Shown here piece after piece: positions 6,822-11,712 of a stretch of DNA of 11,712 bases. Under the pieces are notes generated by a model that worked only from the letters and a program-made list of their open reading frames with translations, was not told the DNA's origin and made no database searches. Each line of letters begins with the position of its first letter. The stretch's first letter is position 1. The position numbers and the translations under genes are program-made. The stretch is from Candidatus Shapirobacteria bacterium UBA2283 (GTDB taxonomy: Bacteria; Patescibacteriota; Microgenomatia; UBA12405): assembly GCA_002345725.1 (NCBI GenBank), contig DDWP01000003.1, positions 11,063-22,774 on the forward strand, given 5' to 3'.

Positions 6822-7575
6822 ATTTGTTCAAAAACTACTGAACTTCAGCAGGCCTAAAAGGCTATACGACCAGGACCATGTCTTATTGCAAGAAAGATTC
6901 GAGCCAGCTTCCTGGTCAAAGAGCTTAGACACGCAGCTAGCGAGTATCAAGAAATTACTAAAAAATGCAAAAATGGACAAGGGATACTACAACAGCAAAA
7001 AGAAAGTCCGTGTGCCGAGAGGGTACACAAGGGTAATTGTGCCCAAGATGTCGTATCTGGCAAAAATGTACAAGGTTGAAGATCCATATGCTGAAATCGG
7101 AGTTTTAGTCGACCAAGTGTGTGAGCTATTGATTGTGAATCGTGACGGTAATTTTACCCACTATCGTAAGGGTCAGCTTGGTCCAGATAGAATTCAGTGT
7201 ATTCAAAAAATGACATTCCCTCGAATTGATCTAGAACTGAATGTTCCTGGGGACTTATTAGTTTTAGATGTAGATATGGGTAATCATTATGCTGGGTGGA
7301 CTCCGAGAAGGGCTCGCGAAGATATATCCTTCAGAGATGACATAATGGCGTTGTCTGGAGTTGACTTATGCTGGATTGTCTTAATAAACCCCAACAGATT
7401 TCAAAGAAACGTCGACTTGTCAGTAGATTCAGTTTTTGAAGAGTATCTGTCAACGGATAGAGGCTGGGTAACGAACTTATTCATGTATCATCGTGGTGGA
7501 AAATTAGAATTTGGTTACCGATGGAATCGGAGGGCATATTTTGACTGTGGTGCTGCAATCGCAAAAATAAATTAA
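6808..7575 (+). CDS. Unrecognised 255-aa protein of the cluster
   Basis: I do not recognise this protein. It has no signal peptide and no membrane helix. The first 70 residues are basic, with Lys-rich stretches at 47-68 (IKKLLKNAKMDKG, NSKKKVRVP). After that the pattern looks like a mixed or beta-rich globular domain: TRVIVPK (74-80), VCELLIVNRDGNFTHYRKG (104-122), GDLLVLDVDMGNHYAGW (148-164), DLCWIVLINP (186-195) and GGKLEFGYRWNRRAYFDCG (230-248). Acidic D154/D156 next to GNHY (158-161) could bind a metal, but that is only a guess. The start overlaps the aminotransferase stop by 14 bp and the stop is 8 bp before the GluTR-like gene. It is therefore firmly inside the cluster and probably works with these two enzymes, as a catalyst or a partner protein. 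Confidence 0.7.
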   Translation: MNTNRFVQKLLNFSRPKRLYDQDHVLLQERFEPASWSKSLDTQLASIKKLLKNAKMDKGYYNSKKKVRVPRGYTRVIVPKMSYLAKMYKVEDPYAEIGVLVDQVCELLIVNRDGNFTHYRKGQLGPDRIQCIQKMTFPRIDLELNVPGDLLVLDVDMGNHYAGWTPRRAREDISFRDDIMALSGVDLCWIVLINPNRFQRNVDLSVDSVFEEYLSTDRGWVTNLFMYHRGGKLEFGYRWNRRAYFDCGAAIAKIN

Positions 7576-7583
7576 GTATTGTT

Positions 7584-8474
7584 ATGTATTGTTACTACAC
7601 CGACCACCATTGCTGTTCAAATGAACTTGAGTTAGCTAAACTGAGCCTTGAACACAAAAACAAACCGTTCAATCCAAAGCTGGGTATGGCACTGCTTACT
7701 TGCCACCGAGTTGAATATTATCCATCAGAAGAACTGTCATCCGTGAATCTCAAAGAACTACCAAGCAGTCATCGATATATTTCGGATAGTCTTGAGGCCA
7801 AAAGAAGACTACTGAGAATAGCTACTGGATTGGAATCAAAGATCCTTGGCGAAAAAGCCATTTATTTCCAAGTTGAGGGGGCAATCAACTCGTTTTTAAG
7901 TGCTTTTCCAAAAAAAAATGGTTTCACTGCAATATTAGCTTATGCCAAAAGTATTCGGGAGAACTTTAACTTCTATGCCCCAGCTCACGGAGGGTTAATT
8001 TATGACTACATTAGTCAAGGTGAGTCAGATATTGCTATTCTAATCGGGGCAGGCATGTTAAACCAATCAATTGTTAGATCTAATAGTCGTAATAAAAAAT
8101 ACTCAAAAATATTATTAGTAACTCGGGATACAAAAAGAGCAAAGAAGCGTTTAAGAGGATACCTTGAAGGTGTTGAAATTCTAAAGCCAGATATGTTGCG
8201 TGACTGTAATCTATCTCAAAAATTTGATCTTATTATCGCCACAGACAATATTGAGTCAAGCTATGAAATGCAGATCAAGAATCTTGAGACTAGCAAGCTC
8301 TGTAACTATGTTGTTGATATCTCTTCTTGTCCACTAACCTCCTTAAATTCAAGCTCTGAGATGTATTACTCACTATATACTCGAAACACGGAGATTCTTG
8401 TTAAGAAGTCAAACTTGTTTTTAAGAAAAAAAATCGCAATAATTAATAGTTACATTAATAAATTAGAACTCTAG
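7584..8474 (+). CDS. Short glutamyl-tRNA reductase-like protein lacking the dimerisation domain
   Basis: Resembles GluTR (HemA), which reduces glutamyl-tRNA(Glu) to glutamate 1-semialdehyde through a Cys thioester using NADPH. LLTCHRVEYY (37-46) matches the STCNRxExY active site: Cys40 aligns with the catalytic Cys50 of E. coli, and R42 and E44 are kept, while Asn is replaced by His41. RRLLRIATGLESKILGE (74-90) matches HLMRVASGLDSLVLGE, but the conserved His99 becomes Arg75. A nucleotide-binding segment follows (IAILIGAGMLNQ, 150-160) with FDLIIATDN at 214-222. The C-terminus stops after NYVVDISSCP and a short helix, so at 296 residues it lacks the dimerisation domain of the usual protein of about 420. 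The GINHKTAP start is also eroded. No heme genes adjoin it. A special role in the cluster is inferred: reducing a glutamyl (or other aminoacyl) tRNA or another thioester. A decayed protein is possible but less likely. Confidence 0.8.
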   Translation: MYCYYTDHHCCSNELELAKLSLEHKNKPFNPKLGMALLTCHRVEYYPSEELSSVNLKELPSSHRYISDSLEAKRRLLRIATGLESKILGEKAIYFQVEGAINSFLSAFPKKNGFTAILAYAKSIRENFNFYAPAHGGLIYDYISQGESDIAILIGAGMLNQSIVRSNSRNKKYSKILLVTRDTKRAKKRLRGYLEGVEILKPDMLRDCNLSQKFDLIIATDNIESSYEMQIKNLETSKLCNYVVDISSCPLTSLNSSSEMYYSLYTRNTEILVKKSNLFLRKKIAIINSYINKLEL

Positions 8475-8482
8475 TTAAGCTT

Positions 8483-9082
8483 ATGGACAAACAAACTATC
8501 TACCAAATCCAGGAGGAAACAAAAAAGGTGTTACCTGAAATATTTGGCGAAAACATGCTATTTGGATTTATTTGTGGTGGTTTTTCAAAAGGATATGCCA
8601 ATGAGGATCACGATATCGATACTTTTATCTGTGTGAAAGAGTCAGTTAGTAGAGAGGTAGAAAAAAAGTATTTAGATTGGTATTTTGATATTCATAAGAG
8701 ATTTGGTATTAAGGCTGACTACGACTATCCCGGAGAGGTCGTTGTCCTAGAAAGGCTGCTTCTAACAATTGAGATTGTTAAATCACTCAAGTTGACCCTG
8801 AAAATTGACGAGGTAAGAATTAAGAAAGCTATTATCTGGACAGACATGATAACTAGTTATACAGCAGCTGAATGTGGTAGTGACCTTAAGCTCCTGTATC
8901 AGATAAAAGAGGAATACAAACATTATCCTCAGCAGTGGAAAGAAGAGGTGCTTGCACTAATCACACCAGAAGAAAGGGAAGAATGGAAAGATAAAAGCCA
9001 TCTCTTAATTATGGAACGTTTTATGAAGTACCCAAAATACGATGGTAAAGGCCTTGAGAAAATATATGGCCAAATAATTTAG
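8483..9082 (+). CDS. Pol beta-superfamily nucleotidyltransferase
   Basis: A 199-residue protein with the minimal nucleotidyltransferase signature. GGFSKGYANEDHDIDTFI (32-49) contains the GG/GS-x-x-x-G turn and the metal-binding pair D44-x-D46. ADYDYPGEVV (around 93-102) could supply the third acidic residue. The rest is helical and charged, with KEEYKHYPQQWKEEV near 137-151. Known relatives transfer a nucleotide to small molecules (aminoglycosides), to RNA, or to partner proteins (MNT-type antitoxins). It starts 8 bp after the GluTR-like stop with no ribosome binding site, so it is likely in the same transcript. A tailoring, self-protection or activation step for the cluster is plausible but unproven. 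No HEPN partner is visible next to it, which argues against an MNT/HEPN toxin-antitoxin pair. Confidence 0.75.
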   Translation: MDKQTIYQIQEETKKVLPEIFGENMLFGFICGGFSKGYANEDHDIDTFICVKESVSREVEKKYLDWYFDIHKRFGIKADYDYPGEVVVLERLLLTIEIVKSLKLTLKIDEVRIKKAIIWTDMITSYTAAECGSDLKLLYQIKEEYKHYPQQWKEEVLALITPEEREEWKDKSHLLIMERFMKYPKYDGKGLEKIYGQII

Positions 9083-9106
9083 TTTCGAATCAGCCCCTTC
9101 ACTGCA

Positions 9107-9135
9107 TTTACTTATGTCGTTTGTTGTGATATTAT
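9107..9135 (+). promoter_or_regulatory. Promoter predicting a leaderless mRNA for the 9142 gene
   Basis: TTTACT (9107-9112, 4 of 6 matches to TTGACA), 17 bp, then TATTAT (9130-9135, 5 of 6 matches). The ATG at 9142 begins 6 bases after the -10, where transcription itself should start. This supports both the start codon and leaderless translation. Confidence 0.45.
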
Positions 9136-9141
9136 AGGACT

Positions 9142-9435
9142 ATGATTATTAAAAGGGGACGCGAGTATATTATCGTATCTGACCCAACTGATCAATACAA
9201 ACAAGAGATAGATACTGGGCAGTATTCAGACCTTCCGCCTACTATGTCGAGATTTACACGACAACAGCGACAACAATATGTGGGTCTACAATTATTAGCA
9301 CGGCATGAACAAGAAGAACAAATGGCTGAAAACAGAAAAAAAATAGCCCAAGCTGCAGAAATGGCACGAGACGGATTTATTAGAGGCATAGCTCCGACTA
9401 GATTTGGTAAGGCTACTGAAGATCGGGGTTTATAA
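9142..9435 (+). CDS. Small Gln/Arg-rich hypothetical protein
   Basis: I do not recognise it. The 97 residues are hydrophilic with no signal peptide, membrane segment or Cys. The first part (MIIKRGREYIIVSDPTDQY) could form a short beta-hairpin. Residues about 37-75 (FTRQQRQQYVGLQLLARHEQEEQMAENRKKIAQAAEMA) look strongly helical and could be a coiled coil or a nucleic-acid contact. The tail is Arg/Gly-rich. A promoter whose start falls on the ATG supports this as a real, separately transcribed gene. A 59-bp gap separates it from the nucleotidyltransferase, so it may not belong to the cluster. A reading on the other strand of the same bases is shorter and has no supporting signals. Confidence 0.55.
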   Translation: MIIKRGREYIIVSDPTDQYKQEIDTGQYSDLPPTMSRFTRQQRQQYVGLQLLARHEQEEQMAENRKKIAQAAEMARDGFIRGIAPTRFGKATEDRGL

Positions 9436-9522
9436 TTACGGAACTCCCAACTGTGTCATAAAGATAGGTGGTACCGTCTTAAAGATCTAACGTGTTTGTG
9501 TTTACGCCCTTCGACAACCATC

Positions 9523-9544
9523 AACTATAACTTGATGTATAGTT
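9523..9544. repeat. Inverted repeat with embedded -10 before the pyruvate kinase homologue
   Basis: AACTATA (9523-9529) and TATAGTT (9538-9544) are perfect 7-bp inverted arms around an 8-base spacer. The right arm includes TATAGT (9538-9543), a -10-like hexamer that ends 6 bases before the ATG at 9550, where a leaderless transcript would start. No good -35 lies at 16-18 bp. A TCGACA at 9511-9516 is 21 bp away. AGTTAACT (9541-9548) is a further short palindrome. The arrangement suits a repressor site covering the promoter, but arms this short and AT-rich could be chance. Confidence 0.35.
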
Positions 9545-9549
9545 AACTA

Positions 9550-10635
9550 ATGAGAAGGACAAAAATAGTGGCAACTGTAGGCCCAGCAAGTGAAAAAGAG
9601 GAAGTGATAATCGACCTGTTAAAAGCCGGTGTCAATGTTTTTCGATTTAACATGAAATATGGTGAAGATGGCTGGCACAATTCAAGGATAAAAATAATAA
9701 GAGAGAATGCTGAGAAACTAAAATTGAGAGTGGCAATATTGGTGGACGTGCCGAGCAAGGACTTTAAAAACCAGATCGAAGACTTTGATTGGCTAGCCTT
9801 GTCGTATCTAAAAGGCAAGGAAGATGTAGTGACACTTAAAAAAAGATTTGCCGGAAAAGGCATAAAAGTAATGGCCAAAATCGAGAATGCAAAGGCGATT
9901 CAAAACCTAGAGTCGATAGCTAAAGAGGCTGACGGGCTGATGGTGGCAAGAGGAGATCTGGGACGAGAGACACCAATAGAAGAATTGGCCTTCTTTCAAA
10001 AAGAAATAGTAAACAGAGCTAGGAGCTTTGGGAAACCAGTGATAGTAGCGACAGAAATGCTTTATTCAATGACGGAAAGTCCAACTCCAACTAGAGCTGA
10101 AGCGACTGATGTGGCCAACGCAGTATTTGATGGAACTGATGCATTAATGTTATCTGAAGAGACGGCGCTAGGTAAACACCCAGTAGAGGCGGTGAAGGTA
10201 ATGGACAAAATTGCTCGATTTTGCGAAAATTCAATAAAGGTAAGTACCGAGGTGATCAAAGCAAGTAATTTGACTGACATCCTGACCGAAACAGCCACGA
10301 AAATGATTTCTCCAGAAATTAATAATCCAGCCAGAAGTATCATCGTGTTTACTAGAGGTGGGACCTCAGCAATACTAATGTCTAGACACCGCCCACGAAC
10401 ACCAATAATTGCTATAAGCAATAACGAAAGGGTCTTGAACAGCTTGTGTTTATCATTTGGCGTACTACCGTTTTTTAAAAAATTTGATACAGAAAAATAT
10501 ACTAGTGAAGACCCAATATTTGATCAAATAAAAAAACGTGGATTACTAAAAAGTAAGGATATAGTAGTGATAATACATGGTGATAGCTGGTTTGGACTTG
10601 GACCGGCCAACAGATTGAGCATTAGAACACTATAA
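9550..10635 (+). CDS. Pyruvate kinase homologue lacking the B (lid) domain
   Basis: The canonical enzyme makes ATP and pyruvate from PEP and ADP. This 361-residue protein, against about 470-480 usually, starts normally (RRTKIVATVGPAS, 2-14) and keeps the catalytic lysine K110 in MAKIEN, the metal site MVARGDLG (131-138), ATEML (168-171), TRAEATDVANAVFDGTDALMLSEETA (181-206) and a full C-terminal domain. The B domain is cleanly absent: VAILVDV (61-67) runs straight into PSKDFKNQIEDFDWLALSYLKG. The KGPEIRT segment, its arginine and the lid aspartate are gone. The usual NFSHG is NMKYG, losing a potassium-binding Ser, and DT becomes DV. PEP and divalent metal may still bind, but phosphoryl transfer is doubtful. 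It could be a regulator, a slow enzyme or one with altered substrate. The frame is intact, so this is not simple decay. Its stop is 11 bp from the convergent membrane-protein gene. Confidence 0.9.
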   Translation: MRRTKIVATVGPASEKEEVIIDLLKAGVNVFRFNMKYGEDGWHNSRIKIIRENAEKLKLRVAILVDVPSKDFKNQIEDFDWLALSYLKGKEDVVTLKKRFAGKGIKVMAKIENAKAIQNLESIAKEADGLMVARGDLGRETPIEELAFFQKEIVNRARSFGKPVIVATEMLYSMTESPTPTRAEATDVANAVFDGTDALMLSEETALGKHPVEAVKVMDKIARFCENSIKVSTEVIKASNLTDILTETATKMISPEINNPARSIIVFTRGGTSAILMSRHRPRTPIIAISNNERVLNSLCLSFGVLPFFKKFDTEKYTSEDPIFDQIKKRGLLKSKDIVVIIHGDSWFGLGPANRLSIRTL

Positions 10636-10646
10636 GCCCGCAAAAT

Positions 10647-11120
10647 TTATTTGTAGTAGCTTTTGACTTGAAAGAGGATGTACAGAGAAATAGCTGATCC
10701 GATAATAAGACCACCAAGATTAAGACTGACAACTGATCTGAGAGTATTAACAAGTACAGAGAAATAAACCAATCTCCAAGCAGAAGCTTTACGAGCAAAA
10801 AGCCCCGGGATAGCCATAGTACTCAAGACAATTGAAGCGAGCAAAAATAGTAAGTCAAGAGAGAAGGCTGAGCCATAATAAACGCCGCCAAGATAGGCAT
10901 AACGATTAATAAGTATACCAAGGCCAAAAAGAGTTAATAGGGCTGGTACGGAAAAAATTAAGACGATAGCAGCCAAATAAGGTGAGTACTTGACGACAAT
11001 GTCCTTGGCTTCGGCAGGTAGGGCGGGGGCTTTCTTGACAGCATAAAGTTCGATAAATGTCTCAAGGCGAGAAAGTAATTGCTTAATGTCCGTTCCAGTC
11101 TGTTTGTTTGTATTCTTCAT
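10647..11120 (-). CDS. Four-helix integral membrane protein, function unknown
   Basis: A 157-residue protein with a charged cytosolic-looking N-terminus (1-45, TDIKQLLSRLETFIELYAVKK) and four hydrophobic helices at about 48-70, 84-108, 115-133 and 135-153. The loop GLFARKASAW (106-115) between helices 2 and 3 is positive, which helps orient it. I do not recognise the family and see no transporter or enzyme motif. The gene begins 40 bp after the stop of the RmlA homologue on the same strand, so the two may be co-transcribed, although a possible promoter lies between them. There is no ribosome binding site. Confidence 0.75.
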   Translation of the reverse strand: MKNTNKQTGTDIKQLLSRLETFIELYAVKKAPALPAEAKDIVVKYSPYLAAIVLIFSVPALLTLFGLGILINRYAYLGGVYYGSAFSLDLLFLLASIVLSTMAIPGLFARKASAWRLVYFSVLVNTLRSVVSLNLGGLIIGSAISLYILFQVKSYYK

Positions 11121-11127
11121 TAAGAAT

Positions 11128-11156
11128 ATTTAATAACAGATGGCGACAAAAGGCAA
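11128..11156 (-). promoter_or_regulatory. Weak candidate promoter for the membrane-protein gene
   Basis: On the minus strand TTGCCT (11151-11156) is followed after 17 bp by TTAAAT (11128-11133), each with 4 of 6 matches. The ATG at 11120 begins 7 bases later, which again predicts a leaderless message. The -10 is poor, so this is a weak call. Confidence 0.25.
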
Positions 11157-11160
11157 TCTA

Positions 11161-11712
11161 TCAGAATTGTGGCTTAGAGGAGCTGTTGAACTCAAGTCTG
11201 GCAAGACGATCTTTGAGACCGTCTCTTTCAAGAGAGATTTCGACCAATTGTTTTTTTAGATCATCAAGCTCAACTTTGACTTTTTGTTGGTGACGCTCAA
11301 ACATGATGTTGTTAACTCTGGCCAAACTATCGAAGGTGCCCGCGTCTTCCCATAAACCACCGAAGATGTTGACCTTAAGCTCTTGATTTTGAAGATAGAT
11401 ATTGTTCAAATCGGTAATTTCTATCTCTCCCCTAGCTGATGGTTTTAAGTTCTTAGCGTATTCAACAACACGGTTATCATAAACATAAAGTCCGACAACT
11501 GCGTAGTTACTTTTAGGAGTAGCTGGTTTTTCTTCAATACTTAGAGCTTTCATATCATCGTTAAATTCGACGACACCAAAGCGCTGTGGATCTTCAACTT
11601 TTTTGGCAAAAATCATAGCACCACCGTTAAAGAGTCTGACTTCCTCGGAAAAATCTTGGTCAAAAATATTGTCACCAAGAATCATGGTAACGCTATCGTT
11701 ACCGATAAAGTT
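11161..11712 (-). CDS. rmlA: RmlA-type glucose-1-phosphate thymidylyltransferase, 5' end cut off, with coiled-coil tail
   Basis: RmlA makes dTDP-glucose from dTTP and glucose 1-phosphate, the first step to dTDP-rhamnose and other deoxy sugars. The frame is open to the window edge: upstream of the Met codon at 11685 it reads NFIGNDSVT, so that Met is internal and the N-terminal part, with the nucleotide-binding GGxGTRL loop, lies outside. Visible family motifs are MILGDNIF (metal Asp), EEKPATPKSNYAVVGLYVYDN, LKPSARGEIEITDLNN and WEDAGTFDSL. After the catalytic domain come about 45 residues rich in Leu, Lys and Glu (VELDDLKKQLVEISLERDGL onwards) that look like a coiled coil. Typical RmlA does not end this way. 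The tail may drive oligomerisation or tether the enzyme. The assignment to RmlA is good, though the exact sugar and nucleotide cannot be checked without the missing part. Confidence 0.88.
   Translation of the reverse strand, partial: NFIGNDSVTMILGDNIFDQDFSEEVRLFNGGAMIFAKKVEDPQRFGVVEFNDDMKALSIEEKPATPKSNYAVVGLYVYDNRVVEYAKNLKPSARGEIEITDLNNIYLQNQELKVNIFGGLWEDAGTFDSLARVNNIMFERHQQKVKVELDDLKKQLVEISLERDGLKDRLARLEFNSSSKPQF

Noticed and set aside
7584..8474. Assignment as the genome's normal heme-pathway HemA
   Set aside because: The dimerisation domain is absent, His99 is changed, the N-terminal motif is eroded and no heme genes adjoin, so a canonical symbol is not justified.
9080..9100. TTTCGAATC resembling a tRNA T-loop
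   Set aside because: No matching T-stem, no acceptor stem or D-arm nearby, and the upstream part lies in the nucleotidyltransferase gene.
8483..9435. MNT/HEPN-type toxin-antitoxin pair
   Set aside because: The nucleotidyltransferase has suitable motifs, but the adjacent 97-aa protein shows no HEPN RxxxxH motif and is separated by a promoter.
9426..9448. GGG...CCC inverted repeat after the 9142 gene as a terminator
   Set aside because: The stem needs a bulge, is only about six pairs, and no T-run follows.
10062..10421. Minus-strand open frame inside the pyruvate kinase homologue
   Set aside because: It is the antisense shadow of a conserved gene; the translated protein shows no family motif.

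Overview
The window is AT-rich, tightly packed bacterial DNA. Gene gaps are mostly a few bases, Shine-Dalgarno sequences are almost absent, and several predicted promoters sit directly on start codons. TAA, TAG and TGA all serve as ordinary stops, so the code is standard for bacteria. The style (compact genes, envelope genes MurA and LCP, pared-down glycolytic enzymes, many unrecognised small proteins) suggests a member of the Candidate Phyla Radiation (Patescibacteria). That is inference from style; no marker gene here proves it. I saw no tRNA, rRNA, CRISPR array, insertion sequence or integrase.

Layout. Bases 2-1914 (+) hold a zinc-ribbon-like small protein, an RfaE2/TagD-like cytidylyltransferase-family protein and a malic enzyme, spaced 2 and 6 bp apart, so probably one transcript. 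Bases 1886-4269 (-) hold murA followed by an LCP-family cell-wall ligase, 2 bp apart; the LCP gene runs 29 bp into the end of the malic enzyme gene. Bases 4270-4455 are a divergent intergenic region with a TATAAT-type promoter and a 22-bp near-perfect palindrome. Bases 4456-9082 (+) are the unusual part: a zinc-finger PP-loop ATPase (N-acetyl sugar amidotransferase-like), a fold-type I aminotransferase, an unrecognised 255-aa protein overlapping it by 14 bp, a short glutamyl-tRNA reductase-like protein, and a pol-beta-type nucleotidyltransferase. Bases 9142-9435 (+) encode a small Gln/Arg-rich orphan behind a promoter that predicts a leaderless mRNA. Bases 9550-10635 (+) encode a pyruvate kinase homologue with no B domain. 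Bases 10647-11712 (-) encode a four-helix membrane protein and, truncated by the window edge, an RmlA-type sugar nucleotidyltransferase with an added coiled-coil tail.

How the genes may work together. Malic enzyme and the pyruvate kinase homologue both belong to pyruvate metabolism. MurA, LCP, RmlA and perhaps the RfaE2-like protein belong to cell wall and surface glycan synthesis. The 4456-9082 block resembles a small biosynthetic cluster. A GluTR-like reductase that keeps the catalytic Cys but lacks the dimerisation domain could supply an aldehyde to the aminotransferase, with the PP-loop enzyme and the nucleotidyltransferase activating or tailoring the product. No heme genes (hemL, hemB) lie beside it, so a non-heme role is the favoured, unproven reading. 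This cluster is the best candidate here for an undescribed system.
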